64,000 nucleotides of DNA from Globisporangium splendens (GCA_006386115.1 VFIW01000115.1:62001-126000), one strand, 5' to 3'. Numbered from the stretch's first letter, positions 10,727 to 21,514 are shown. Notes: generated by a model not told the origin, from the letters alone. Made by a program: numbers and translations.

Positions 10727-10745
10727 GAGCGGGGCTCCCTACTGG
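10705..10745 (+). promoter_or_regulatory. -1 ribosomal frameshift signal (gag to pol), Gypsy-1
   Basis: In the gag frame the codons read ccA AAA AAC, the classic X XXY YYZ slippery heptamer A AAA AAC (10705-10711). After an 8-nt spacer, CCAGTAGGAG (10720-10729) pairs with CTCCCTACTGG (10735-10745) with one bulged C and a 5-nt loop. The gag stop codon lies inside the stem. A -1 slip on AAC leads straight into the open pol frame (CGG GAA CGA). The mechanism is known from retroviruses; use here is inferred from layout and conservation in Gypsy-2. Confidence 0.78.
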
Positions 10746-13700
10746 GCGAACAAAGAGTTCTGTGAATGTCGCAGAAGCGCAGAACTCTTGCCCCGATGTG
10801 CGCAATGCACATGAAGTTTCCGCGAACAGATGTGAGCGTGTCGAGCAAGAGCCAGCCTTGATAGTCCACAAGGTTAAGGTAGATGGTTACTCAGAACCTC
10901 TACGGGCTCTTGTAGACACTGGTGCGTCGAACAATTTTGTCCGCACACAAGTGGTGAGAAGGCAAGGTTTGGACCTGCCTATCTCGAACAAGGAAATGAT
11001 CGTTCGCTTGGCGAATGGATCGAAAGTGACGATGCCTAAGCGCGTGTTGCGTATGGCAATCGGATGTGATGATTTCCGAGGCGAAGATGAGTTTATTCTA
11101 CTCGACCTCGATGACAAGTTTGATCTGATTCTGGGAATGCCCTGGTTGAGAAGGTACCAACCGAGCATTGACTGGAAGAAGAAGAAGATCAGCGTCGACA
11201 AGCAAGTCGACGAAGACCTCAGCTGCCAGGCAGCAAGAGAGGTGATTTGGGCATATACATCTGTTGAAGATGTGTCTAATGAGAGTCAGGCGTGCGATGG
11301 CCCCTCACACTCAAATGACAAGCCCGTGAAGACCACTGGAGGTGGAGTAGTCAGGCGCCAGAAAAAGACTACTCCTGTAGCCAAGAGCGATGTGGAGTTC
11401 CGCTCTGGCAGGGTTAAAGAAGACAAGAAGACCGACGAAGAAGAACGAAGATCTGCAAGCGTCCCTGATCAAGACACAAGAGAAGCAGAAGATGAAGTGA
11501 AGAGACAAGAACAAGCCACTTCAAGCGAATATGTGAACGTCGCAGTCTACAATGAAGAAGGTGACAGCCAGATAGTGCGTCACGTACAAGTGGAAAATCC
11601 TCCAAGTCTGGCTCAAGAATTGATTTCCTTGCCGTTGATGAGCAAGAAGACGCTTAAGCGTAGCCTGGCGAAAGGCGAAATTTCGCAAATTTGTGCGATC
11701 GTCGATGAAGTTGCCGACGATGTCATCAACACTGCGGAAGTGTTAGATGAGAGAACACGGAAGGAGAGGTTTGATGAGCAGTCGTGGGACGCTCTAAAGA
11801 CAAACCCCGTGTATGGACTTGTCAAGGAATATGCGGACATATTTCCAGACAAAGTGCCGGACGAATTGCCGCAGGACAGAGGCATTCGTCACGAGATAGA
11901 TGTACTTCCGGGAACGAAGTACTGTATCACAAGGCAATGGCCGCTACCGAAGGAACAAGTCGATGCGATCGACGAGTTCTTCGCGCAGCGACAGAAGGCT
12001 GGCCATGTGCGCGAGAGCAAGTCTCCGCACTGCAGTCCCACCTTCTGTGTGAAGAAGGCCACAGGCGGTTGGCGCATTGTTCACGCATTCAACAAATTGA
12101 ATGATGCGACCATACCTGCTCAGACCCCAGTTCCACGAAAGGATATGATCCTTGATGGAATGGTTGGCAGCACTGTCTTTAGCGCGATCGATCTGAAAGA
12201 CGGGTTCTATCAGATTCGAATGCGCGAGAGCGATGTACCATTTACAGCAGTAAGCACCCCTAGTGGTATGCTGTGGGAGTGGATGGTGATGCCACAAGGT
12301 CTGAAGAACGCACCAGCAACTTTCAACAGAATGGTCACGAATGTACTTCGTCCATTGAGAGAGTTTGCACCGAGCTACTTTGACGACATATTCGTTCATA
12401 GTAAGGCCTCGGAAGGGAAGAAAGATGTCGATGTTCATCTTGAACATCTTCGTCAAGTCTTTCAAGTTATGCGTGAGAACAAACTGTACGCTAACTTGAA
12501 GAAATGCATCTTCTTCGCCCCCGAGATCCCTGTACTCGGTTGCTTTGTTGGCAAGAATGGCGTTCGGGTCGATCCTGAGAAGGTCAAGTCTATCGACGAT
12601 TGGCCTATTCCTCAGAACGTCAAACAGCTACGTCAGTGGCTGGGTTTGGCCAACTATTTGCACAAATACACGCGCAACTATGCAGCGTTAGTGCAACCCC
12701 TCACGAGTCTTTTGAAGAAAGATAATGAGTGGGAATGGTCAGAGGAACATCAGGCAGCGTTTGCCAAAGTAAAGAAGAGCTTAAGAGAAGCTCCTGTCCT
12801 AGCTCTCGCAGACCATGAGAAGCCGTTCCATGTAGTCTGCGATGCGAGCGACTATGCCATCGGGTGTGCACTGATGCAACACGATGATGAGGGCAAAGAA
12901 AGAGTTGTGTCGTATCAGTCACGACAACTCAGGCCCGCAGAACGGAACTATCCGGTCCATGACAAGGAACTATTGGCCATGAAGTATGCATTGGCAAAGT
13001 TCCGAGTCTATTTGCTTGGTGAAAAGCAGTTCGCTATTTACATTGATCACGCATCACTGCGGACAGCTGTAAAGACGCCTCACCTATCGCAAAGAATGGC
13101 AAGATGGTTTTCCTTCTTCGCTGAGTACAACTTTGTTGTACATTATAAGCCCGGCAAGTCAAACATTCTTGCCGATGCGCTGTCAAGACGTCCGGATTAT
13201 GATCCGAAGAACAAGAGTGACGACACGAACGGAGCGTGCCGACTCTGTGAAGACGTCAACGCGATTGCTACGGGAGTGACAAGCACAGTCCAAGAAGAGA
13301 TCACTGAGGGATACAAGCAAGACGAAGCATGCCAAGAACTGATCAAGTATTTCAAGAATCCCTCAGACAAGGCACTCCAAAACCTCCCACCAAGAGCAAG
13401 ATCGCGTGTTCACCGTTACAGCATGCACAATGAGCTGCTGTACTATACGGTTGACGAAGGGGATCCAGCGAGGATCGTTGTCCCCAACGACGAAGGTCTG
13501 CGTCATCGACTCTTGTACGAGTATCATGGCAGTCCTTCGAGTGGTCATCTCGGACGTGAGAAAACGTTTCTCAACTTGTCTCGAGATTACTACTGGCCTC
13601 ACATGTACAAGTGGGTTCGCAAGTATGTGCGTACTTGCGAAGTGTGCCAAAGAGTTAAGCCATCCGGCTCTACTCGGGCCCCACTTCGTTCATTACCTGT

Positions 13701-14525
13701 CCCTCAGGACAGTTGGAAGTCTGTGAGTATGGATTTCATATTCGGACTTCCAAGAGACAAACACGGACGCAATGGCATCCTTGTGTTTGTGGACCGATTC
13801 AGCAAGATGGTCCATCTTGCGCCGGTCTCGGACAAGATCTCGGCAGAGATGACTGCGAAAGTCTTTGTAGACGTGGTGTTCCGTCTGCATGGTCTGCCCT
13901 CGAGATCGTATCGACCGTGACACTCGGTTTACGTCTAGGTTTTGGCGAACTCTGCTTGGCATTTTGGATACAAAACTATCCATGTCAACAGCAGCACACC
14001 CAGAGACAGACGGTCAAACTGAACGAGTGAATCGTGTCCTTGAAGACGTGTTGCGCAGTTATGCGACGTCTTTCGGAGAGTGGAGTGAGTTTCTCCCTCT
14101 CGCAGAGTTTGCGTTGAACAACTCCACGCATGTCTCGACAGGTCATACCCCGTTCTATGTGAACTACGGACTCCACCCGAGAGTGCCAGCGTCACTAGTG
14201 GGAGAGGTTTCTACCTTAAGTGGGGGAGAGACTATGGCTAAGGAGCCACAGTCGGACCTGAATGCTGTCACAGAGTTAAAAGCGAATTTTGACTCGATGA
14301 AACCTCTAGACGACATGACAAGTCGTGAGGAACAGCAAGTCGATGACTTTATTGTGAGGAGACAAGCCGTTGTGAGGTTTGTTCGAGACGCAATTGCAAA
14401 GGCTCAGGATCTGCAAAAGGAACAAGCAGATAGGAGCGGAAGGAAGAACAAGCAAGTTTATAAGATCAATGATCTTGTATTGCTTAGTACGGCTAATCTA
14501 CCTGAACACGCAGTGTCTAACTTGG
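10711..14525 (+). pseudogene. pol: Gypsy-1 Pol (protease, RT, RNase H, integrase), frameshifted and truncated
   Basis: The pol frame is open from the frameshift site to 13920. The aspartic protease has DTGAS (near 10917), the reverse transcriptase has the YFDD box (near 12377), the RNase H region reads YIDHASLRT (near 13040), and the integrase has an HHCC zinc finger and the start of its catalytic core. Compared with Gypsy-2, one base is missing near 13899 (CTGCCC then TC instead of GTT) and another near 13911, so translation leaves frame and stops at 13918-13920. The integrase frame reopens around 13914 and continues with QTERVNRVLEDVLRSY until the element is cut off at 14525. The chromodomain end is lost. 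Integrase from this copy should be non-functional. The protease and RT could still be made. Confidence 0.88.
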
Positions 14526-15178
14526 TGTAAGAGGGCGCTCTTCCAAACAGTCCCTCAAACACGGCACACACGCTTGTGCCAGAGGAAGCGATTCTCCCGA
14601 CTTGGAGGGAGGAAGGAAGACTTGAAGGCTTGGTGGTAAAATTGCAACTGAATTGAAATGCTTATGGTTCCTGTCGCTACTTACGAATGAACCTCAAGGG
14701 ATCCTAGAGGTTTTACAACTAAAACCTAAACATGCACAATAAAACCTATGAACCTGATATATAAAACCTTGGGTACACTGAGGTTGAATCTAGGGTATCT
14801 CCTGGAAACTTGAACTTGAAGTCCCGTGGAAAATTCCCTGCAAAGTGATTGGCTACAGCCACTCACTTTAGGTGGCAGACACACGTTGGTCTCACCACCA
14901 GTGGAGTTTCCCAAGTAGGAACCATCACTCAGTACTTGATTAGTGCATGGATGTCATCACTCTGTACTGATTAGTACATGTGAACAACATTCTGCACTGA
15001 TCAGCACAGAGAGCGCTCGTGACGTCATGGGATGACGTCACATGTGCATGTGGGGACTGTCGTACCGAAATCCCTTTGTTAATTGTCTCTCCACAATGCA
15101 CACTGAAGGTGGTGTGTGGCACACTAGATCTGTGAACAGATCCACCTTCATGTAATGGCTAGGTATAGCCCCATTACA
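14526..15178 (-). repeat. 3' LTR of Gypsy-2 (653 bp)
   Basis: Bounded in element sense by TGTAA and TTACA. U3 carries two perfect TGACGTCA palindromes (15020-15027 and 15033-15040) and three imperfect palindromes of the form GTACTGATTAGTAC at 14930-14949, 14963-14980 and 14993-15008. It differs from the 5' LTR at tens of positions by eye, mostly within the first 120 bases. Confidence 0.93.
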
Positions 15179-15597
15179 TCATCCCCTCCTTAAAGTCACA
15201 AGTACCTTGCGTACTTTTGCAGACCTTTCGGAGCAGTTCACTTTCCAATCGGCCATGAAGCGACCAAGTGACCAAGTAAACCGTGAAGAATGTCCGTTGT
15301 CCAAGCGACAGCAGACAGCTCCAGAACTCTTCGACATATCTCCCATTCTGAAGAAGAAGGGGGATCTCGAGTTCTACAAGGAGCGGTTCTTCAGTTGGCG
15401 TCGGATCAACGATCGCGATGATCCGAACCAACACACCGCAGCCCAAAGAGACTCATGGTGAACACTTGTTCGTCTTGAGAACGAGAACAAGATGGAGCGT
15501 CTTCTTCGTCGTGGCAACGCTCGTGCCCAAAGAAGAACTCCCGATGACGACAGAGCGAACCCTAGCTCTGGTCGTCGTAGTGTCGCCCCTGGCGACG
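15179..15597 (-). other. Gypsy-2 3' non-coding region with polypurine tract
   Basis: About 420 bases between the pol stop and the 3' LTR. Directly against the LTR, in element sense, stands AAGGAGGGGATGA (15191-15179), a purine-only run except for one T, suitable as the plus-strand primer. The rest encodes nothing I recognise. Confidence 0.75.
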
Positions 15598-18500
15598 CTA
15601 CAAGCAGTTCTCATAGCTGCGGACCACGTCGGGAACATCAGACTCCAATGTCTGACGAGGCTCCCACGTGTCCGAGCTCGGTGGATATCCACGCCACCGA
15701 ACTCTGTAGAAGCGTTGATGGTTCAACTGCTTCTTTCCTCGACGATGAGTCGGTCGATCTTCATGATCAACAATCGACTCAACCACCCAGCGATGATCTC
15801 CCTGAGAGTCTATCAACGGGGGTGGGGCTGAACGAGAAAACGATTGAGCGACTCTGGAAGTGGAAGAGTGCTCATCGTGGGCAAATCGAGGCTTTGTAGC
15901 AGCGTTGTTCGACGCTTGAGGACCGCTGCGAGAGTCTCGAGAACCTTGTCGCCGATCATGAGTCAAAGATCGACGTCCTGACAGAAGGTGCCCAGTGTTC
16001 GGCTTTGGAGTCCCGTTACGAGGAACGGTTCCAACAGGTTCAGGACGAACTTGTTCGACTCCGGAAGAACGAGAAGTCTCGTGAATTGGCTCACGATCGC
16101 CTTTTGCGCTCTGTGGAAGAGGCAGGTTCGGCACTCGAGGTACTTCGTGGCGAGTACCATTCTCGTCTTCAAGCGTTGGAGGCAGTGAAAGACCAATCCT
16201 TCGACGTCCTGCAACTCCTGTACGCCGAGAAGAATCTCCAGAGCGATGAGCTGTTTGCTCTTCGCAATCAAGTGGAGAAGCTTCAAGATCAGCTTGACCG
16301 TTTGCGGAAGATCTCGTAGGATCCGCTGATCCGCTTGGAAGGTAAGGCTTCAGTCTACCCACATAAAATGTAGGGTGTAGACGCATGCGTGTAGGTATGT
16401 CTAGCGTATAGGCATCACCATTGCATTTCACTACCTTGAACGGTCCAATGAACCTTGGCAGAAGCTTCGAGCTTCCCAAGTTGGACACTGCATGTTCAGG
16501 CAGATTTGCCGCACTAAGCAATACAAGATCATTGATCTTATACACTTGCTTGTTCTTCCTTCCACTCTTGTCTGCTTGCTCCTTTTGCAGATCCTGAGCC
16601 TTCGCGATTGCGTCTCGAACAAACCTCACAACGGCTTGTCTCCTCACAACAAAGTCATCGACTTGCTGTTCCTCACGACTTGTTAGGTCGTTGAGGGGTT
16701 TCATCGAGTCAAAATTCGCTTTTAACTCGGCAACAGCATTCAGGTCATACGACGACTGCGGCTTATTGCCTTTAGCCGTAGTCCCTCCCCCACTTAAGGT
16801 AGAGACCTCACCCATTATGGAAGCAGGCACTCGAGGATGAATGCCATAGTTCACATAAAACGGGGTATGACCTGTTGAGACATGCGTGGAGTTGTTCAAC
16901 GCAAACTCTGCGAGAGGGAGAAACTCACTACACTCTCCGAAAGACGTCGCATAACTGCGCAACACGTCTTCAAGGACACGATTCACTCGTTCAGTTTGAC
17001 CGTCTGTCTCTGGGTGTGCCGCTGTTGACATGGATAGTTTTGCATCCAAAATGCCAAACAGAGTTCGCCAAAACTTGGACGTAAACCGAGTGTCACGGTC
17101 AGACACGATCTCAACGGGCAGGCCATGCAGACGGAATACGACGTCTACAAAGACCTTGGCCGCCATTTCGGCTGAGATCTTGTCCGAAACCGGCGCAAGA
17201 TGGACCATCTTGCTGAATCGGTCCACAAACACAAGGATGCCATTGCGTCCGTGTTTGTCTCGAGGAAGTCCGAATATGAAATCCATACTCACAGACTTCC
17301 AACTGTCCGATGGGACAGCCAATGAACGAAGTGGGGCCTGAGTGGAACCAGAAGGTTTCACTCGTTGGCAGATCTCGCAAGTCCTCACATACTTGCGAAC
17401 CCACTTGTACATGTGTGGCCAGTAGTAATCCCGGGAAAGACTGAGAAACGTCTTCTCACGTCCGAGATGGCCACCCGAAGGACTGTCATGGTACTCATAC
17501 AAGAGTCGATGACGCAGACCTTCGTCGTTGGGAACAACAACCCTTGCTGTATCCCCTTGTTCAACCGCATAGTACAACAACCCATTGTGTACTCGGAAGC
17601 GGTGAACTCGCGATCTTGTGCGCGACGGAAGACCTTGCAGTGCTTTGTCGGAAGGGTCCTTGAAGTACTTCAACAAGTCCTGACATGTTTCGTCAGACTT
17701 GTACCCTTCGACGATCTCTTCTCGCACTGTAGTCGTTGCTTGCACTGCGATCGCTTGAATGTCTTCACAGAGTCGACACGCTCCGTCCGTGTCTTCGCTC
17801 TTGGTCTTCGGATCATAGTCCGGACGTCTTGACAGGGCATCGGCTAAGATGTTCGTCTTGCCTGGCTTGTAGTGTACAACAAAGTTGTACTCTGCAAAGA
17901 AAGAGAACCATCTCGCCATTCTTTGCGACAAGTGAGGAGTCTTTACCGCTGTACGCAGCGACGCATGATCTGTGTAGATCGCAAAGCGCTCCTCTCCAAG
18001 CAGATACACACGGAACTTGACCAAAGAATACTTCATCGCCAGAAGTTCCTTGTCGTGAACTGGGTGGTTCCGTTCTGCGGGTCGGAGTTGTCGCGACTGA
18101 TACGACACAACTCGCTCATGACCCTCATCATCGTGTTGCATCAATGCGCAACCGATGGCATAATCGCTTGCATCGCAAACCACATGAAAAGGCTTGTCGT
18201 GGTTTGCAATTGCCAGCACGGGAGCTTCTCGCAGACTCCTCTTGACTTCGGCAAACGCTGCTTGGTGGTCACTGGACCACTCCCACTCAATGTCCTTCTT
18301 CAGGAGCTGTGTGAGGGGTTGCACCAACGCTGCATAATTGCGCGTGTACTTGTGCAAGTAGTTGGCCAAACCCAGCCATTGTCTCAGCTGTTTGACGTTC
18401 TGAGGCACAGGCCAATCGTCAATAGCTTTGACCTTCTCCGGATCGACTCGAACGCCATGCTTTCCCACAAAGCAGCCGAGAACGGGGATCTCTGGTGCAA

Positions 18501-20361
18501 AGAATATGCACTTCTTCAGGTTAGCGTAGAGCTTGTTCTCTCGCATGACCTGAAAGACTTGACGAAGATGGTCAAGATGAACATCAACGTCAGACTTTTC
18601 ACCCGTGGTTTTACTATGAACGAAAATATCGTCAAAGTAACTCGGTGCAAACCCTCTCAATGGACGAAGTAAATTCGTGACCATCCTATTGAAAGTCGCA
18701 GGAGCGTTCTTCAAACCCTGTGGCATCACTAACCATTCCCACAGCATACCACTCGGGGTACTCACTGCAGTTAGTGGTACATCATCTTCGCGCATTCGAA
18801 TCTGATAGAACCCATCTTTCAGATCGATAGCACTAAAGAGAGTGCTGCCAACCATTCCATCAAGGATCATATCCTTGCGTGGAACCGGAGTTTGGGCTGG
18901 AATGGTAGCGTCGTTCAGCTTGTTGAAAGCGTGGACGATGCGCCAACCTCCAGTTGCCTTCTTCACACAGAAGGTTGGGCTACAATGTGGAGACTTGCTC
19001 TCTCGCACATGCCCAGCCTTAGCGCGTTGCGCAAAGAACTCGTCGATCGCAACGACTTGTTCTCTTGGCAACGGCCACTGCCGTGTGATACAATACTTCG
19101 TGCCAGGAAGTATGTCAATCTCATGACGAACGCCTCTATCGAATGGCAATTCGTCCGGCACTTTGTCTGGGAATATGTCCTCATATTCCTTGACAAGTTC
19201 ATACACGGGGTTCTTCTTGAGAGCGTCCCACGACTGCTCCTCGAACCTCTCCTTCCGTGTCTTCTCATCGAACACTTCAGCCTCCGTTGCTGATACTGTG
19301 TTGATGTCTTCTGCATCGTCAACATCGACGATCATGCAGACCTGCGAAATTTCGCCTTTCGCTAGGCTACGCTTCAGCGTCTTCTTGCTCATCCACGGCA
19401 AGGAAACCAAATCTTCAACAGAGCTTGGAGGATTTTCAATCTTCACGTGACGGATTATATCCACGTCACCATCTTCATTGTAGACCGCGATATTCGCAAA
19501 CTCGCTTGAAATGTCTTGTGCTTGGACACTTCCTTCGTCACCGTAACTTGTACCTTGATCAGGGGCACACGGGACACTCTTCTTGCTGGTCTTCTTCTCT
19601 CGGGATGGCTCTTCGGCTCTTTTCCCATTCGTTTCTTCCACGCACATCGCCTCACTCTTAGGGTCGATGGCAAAGGAGACAGTCTTTTTCTGGCGCCTGA
19701 CTGCTCCACCTCCAGTAGTCTTCTTCAAGATGGGTACCGCTCGTGAACATGGGGGGCCATCGCACACCGCAATATCACGAGGGCCATCCGGGATCTCTTC
19801 CACAGATGTGTAAACCCACACCACTTCATCCGTTGTTGTGCAGCTCAAGTCAGCATCGTGTGACTTGTCAACGGAGATCTTCATCTTCATCCAGTCAATG
19901 CTAGGTTGATAACGCTTCAACCACGGCATTCCCAGAATCAGATCAAACTTGTCATCGAGGTCGAGTAAAATGAACTCGTCTTCACCTCGGAAATCTTCAC
20001 ACTTGATTGCCAAGCGTACAACTCGCTTCGGCATCTTCACAGTCGACACATTTGCCAACCGGACGACCATCGTCTTCTCTTCATTCGCATCAGGCATGAA
20101 GACACCATGCCTGACGATCACTTCATTTCGAACAAAATTGATCGATGCACCAGTGTCAACCAAAGCTCGTAGAGACGTTGCAATACCGTCTACATGAGCT
20201 TTGAGAACGATCAAACTTGACGTTTGACTGACACTGTTCTCACTCATAGTGGAAACTGCATGTGCTTCATGCACATTGGGACCAGAGTCCTGTGTTTCCA
20301 CAACGTCCACAGTCCTCTTTTCGAGCCCAGTAGGAGGCCCCGTCCCTACTGTCCATTCCCG
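15598..20361 (-). CDS. pol: Gypsy-2 Pol polyprotein with C-terminal chromodomain
   Basis: One uninterrupted frame of 1587 codons after the frameshift site at 20361. It has no ATG at its head, which fits translation by -1 frameshift from gag. The order of domains is aspartic protease (DTGASINFVRNE), reverse transcriptase (SYFDDIFVHS), RNase H (YTDHASLRTAVKTPH) and an integrase with an HHCC finger (ICQRVKPSG preceded by paired His) and a DDE core (GQTERVNRVLEDVLRSY). A basic linker follows, then a chromodomain in the last 65 residues (WVVESIVDHED, YRVRWRGYP, DTWEP). Chromodomains steer integration of chromoviruses toward particular histone marks, a known property of this clade. All catalytic motifs look intact, so this copy may be able to make active enzymes despite its diverged LTRs. 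Confidence 0.94.
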   Translation of the reverse strand, partial: REWTVGTGPPTGLEKRTVDVVETQDSGPNVHEAHAVSTMSENSVSQTSSLIVLKAHVDGIATSLRALVDTGASINFVRNEVIVRHGVFMPDANEEKTMVVRLANVSTVKMPKRVVRLAIKCEDFRGEDEFILLDLDDKFDLILGMPWLKRYQPSIDWMKMKISVDKSHDADLSCTTTDEVVWVYTSVEEIPDGPRDIAVCDGPPCSRAVPILKKTTGGGAVRRQKKTVSFAIDPKSEAMCVEETNGKRAEEPSREKKTSKKSVPCAPDQGTSYGDEGSVQAQDISSEFANIAVYNEDGDVDIIRHVKIENPPSSVEDLVSLPWMSKKTLKRSLAKGEISQVCMIVDVDDAEDINTVSATEAEVFDEKTRKERFEEQSWDALKKNPVYELVKEYEDIFPDKVPDELPFDRGVRHEIDILPGTKYCITRQWPLPREQVVAIDEFFAQRAKAGHVRESKSPHCSPTFCVKKATGGWRIVHAFNKLNDATIPAQTPVPRKDMILDGMVGSTLFSAIDLKDGFYQIRMREDDVPLTAVSTPSGMLWEWLVMPQGLKNAPATFNRMVTNLLRPLRGFAPSYFDDIFVHSKTTGEKSDVDVHLDHLRQVFQVMRENKLYANLKKCIFFAPEIPVLGCFVGKHGVRVDPEKVKAIDDWPVPQNVKQLRQWLGLANYLHKYTRNYAALVQPLTQLLKKDIEWEWSSDHQAAFAEVKRSLREAPVLAIANHDKPFHVVCDASDYAIGCALMQHDDEGHERVVSYQSRQLRPAERNHPVHDKELLAMKYSLVKFRVYLLGEERFAIYTDHASLRTAVKTPHLSQRMARWFSFFAEYNFVVHYKPGKTNILADALSRRPDYDPKTKSEDTDGACRLCEDIQAIAVQATTTVREEIVEGYKSDETCQDLLKYFKDPSDKALQGLPSRTRSRVHRFRVHNGLLYYAVEQGDTARVVVPNDEGLRHRLLYEYHDSPSGGHLGREKTFLSLSRDYYWPHMYKWVRKYVRTCEICQRVKPSGSTQAPLRSLAVPSDSWKSVSMDFIFGLPRDKHGRNGILVFVDRFSKMVHLAPVSDKISAEMAAKVFVDVVFRLHGLPVEIVSDRDTRFTSKFWRTLFGILDAKLSMSTAAHPETDGQTERVNRVLEDVLRSYATSFGECSEFLPLAEFALNNSTHVSTGHTPFYVNYGIHPRVPASIMGEVSTLSGGGTTAKGNKPQSSYDLNAVAELKANFDSMKPLNDLTSREEQQVDDFVVRRQAVVRFVRDAIAKAQDLQKEQADKSGRKNKQVYKINDLVLLSAANLPEHAVSNLGSSKLLPRFIGPFKVVKCNGDAYTLDIPTRMRLHPTFYVGRLKPYLPSGSADPTRSSANGQADLEASPLDCEEQTAHRSGDSSRRTGVAGRRRIGLSLPPTLEDENGTRHEVPRVPNLPLPQSAKGDREPIHETSRSSGVEQVRPEPVGTVPRNGTPKPNTGHLLSGRRSLTHDRRQGSRDSRSGPQASNNAATKPRFAHDEHSSTSRVAQSFSRSAPPPLIDSQGDHRWVVESIVDHEDRPTHRRGKKQLNHQRFYRVRWRGYPPSSDTWEPRQTLESDVPDVVRSYENCL

Positions 20362-20367
20362 TTTTTT
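20328..20367 (-). promoter_or_regulatory. -1 ribosomal frameshift signal (gag to pol), Gypsy-2
   Basis: The gag codons read tcA AAA AAC, the same slippery heptamer (20367-20361) as Gypsy-1. A 7-bp perfect stem CAGTAGG/CCTACTG (20351-20345 with 20334-20328) follows after 9 nt and again holds the gag stop codon. The inner stem and loop differ from Gypsy-1, but the outer stem, spacing and heptamer are kept. Confidence 0.78.
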
Positions 20368-21407
20368 GACCTTTGGGAACGATCGAACCGATGACCGTAA
20401 GAACGACCGTAGTTGTTCGAGCGCGAACCCTGTGTCGTTTGTCGATCAGGCAAAGACACTTTGCAGTTCCGAGCGAAGTGACCCGACTTCCCACAACAGA
20501 AACATTTTCCATCGTTGCGAGGACGTCCATTTCCAGGCGTGGAAATGCACGAGATGTCCATAGGCTCGGAACCATCATGCGCGACATTCGCTTGTCTTGG
20601 TGGCCTTGACGGAAACCCTTGGAACTTGGCTTGCTTGATGCTGAACTCTTCTTGCATCGCACGGCTGACGGCTTCGTCCAGCGTCTTAGGATACTCACGG
20701 AACAATTGGTTCCGGATTGGCCCGTCGTTCAGACCCGTCATGAACGTCACAACTTGCGTTGGAACGTCAATCGGCTCGTCCACGATGCTTGAGACCAGGA
20801 AGCGCGCTCGTTGTGCATACGAATGCAGATCGAAACGGCCTTGGCGAAGCTTGAGGAACTCGGCACGCGCACGGAACTCACTCTGCGGTGGTTCAAACGC
20901 TGTCTTGAGCTCTGCCTTGAAGTCTTCGTAGCTGTAGAAGCAGTTTGGATCCGACAAACGCTTCCCATAAGCCCAGCTCTTTGCACGACCCGCAAGGTTG
21001 GGCATCGCGAACAACACTCGCTGCATTGGGTCACGAAGTTGTCTTGCAGTGATAGCTGCATCCAACTCGACGAACCATCTCGAAAGAGGTTCGTTCTCTC
21101 CGCCACGATACGGAGAGACGTCAAGCTTCAGCGGCACCGTCCTGAAGGACGAAACAGGGGTTGCGACCTGCTTTCGAGATTCAATAATCTCGTGGTGCAT
21201 GAAACTGACCGCAGCGTTCTTCTGGTCTTCAGGAGACGCCGATCGTAGCAGGCTGATTACAGCAGCCTCCCCGATGACGTTTCGCATCCGCTCCAGCGCC
21301 GACCACTCATAAGAAGACAAATGAGGAAAATACTCATTCGTCAACTCGACAGTTTCCGGTACTGCTGGACCGAGTGGCGCATCTACTCCTTCCATGTTCT
21401 CAGACAT
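20346..21407 (-). CDS. gag: Gypsy-2 Gag polyprotein
   Basis: A 353-residue Gag from the first in-frame ATG (21407). An ATG four codons later (21395) aligns with the Gypsy-1 start and is an equally good candidate. Features are a conserved capsid-like core (FKAELKTAFEPPQ; LRQGRFDLHSYAQRARFL), a CCHC knuckle CFCCGKSGHFARNC, and a basic Arg/Asn-rich tail. The second residue between the paired cysteines is C rather than R, giving a third cysteine in the knuckle. The frame is intact. Confidence 0.93.
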   Translation of the reverse strand: MSENMEGVDAPLGPAVPETVELTNEYFPHLSSYEWSALERMRNVIGEAAVISLLRSASPEDQKNAAVSFMHHEIIESRKQVATPVSSFRTVPLKLDVSPYRGGENEPLSRWFVELDAAITARQLRDPMQRVLFAMPNLAGRAKSWAYGKRLSDPNCFYSYEDFKAELKTAFEPPQSEFRARAEFLKLRQGRFDLHSYAQRARFLVSSIVDEPIDVPTQVVTFMTGLNDGPIRNQLFREYPKTLDEAVSRAMQEEFSIKQAKFQGFPSRPPRQANVAHDGSEPMDISCISTPGNGRPRNDGKCFCCGKSGHFARNCKVSLPDRQTTQGSRSNNYGRSYGHRFDRSQRSKNGNGQ

Positions 21408-21494
21408 AGACGGAAGTAGGTCTTGGACAGGAATGCGCGAAGTGCTCAAAGCCGCTTCGTCAAACCTTTCCACTTCACTAGGTCGTTGGAAGGA

Positions 21495-21512
21495 CCGCTC
21501 GAAGTGCTACCA
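21495..21512 (-). other. Primer-binding site of Gypsy-2
   Basis: In element sense, TGGTAGCACTTCGAGCGG begins two bases after the 5' LTR end, at the same place as in Gypsy-1. The first 13 bases are shared by both elements. Confidence 0.6.
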
Positions 21513-21514
21513 GG

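Larger units (their letters stand above)
8968..14525 (+). mobile_element. Gypsy-1: 3'-truncated Ty3/Gypsy LTR retrotransposon
   Basis: The element runs from its 5' LTR (TGTAATGGG, 8968) through a tRNA-type primer site, gag, a -1 frameshift signal and pol. It stops abruptly in the C-terminal part of pol (14525), where the inverted LTR of Gypsy-2 begins. Its own 3' LTR, polypurine tract and chromodomain are missing. The break falls at CTTGG, a point where the Gypsy-2 pol sequence continues uninterrupted. The integrase region also carries a two-base loss. The protein order (protease, RT, RNase H, integrase) places it in Ty3/Gypsy. Confidence 0.92.

Noticed and set aside
15418..15899. Plus-strand frames beside the Gypsy-2 pol end
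   Set aside because: Antisense to the pol C-terminus, chromodomain and 3' non-coding region, without domains or stable starts.
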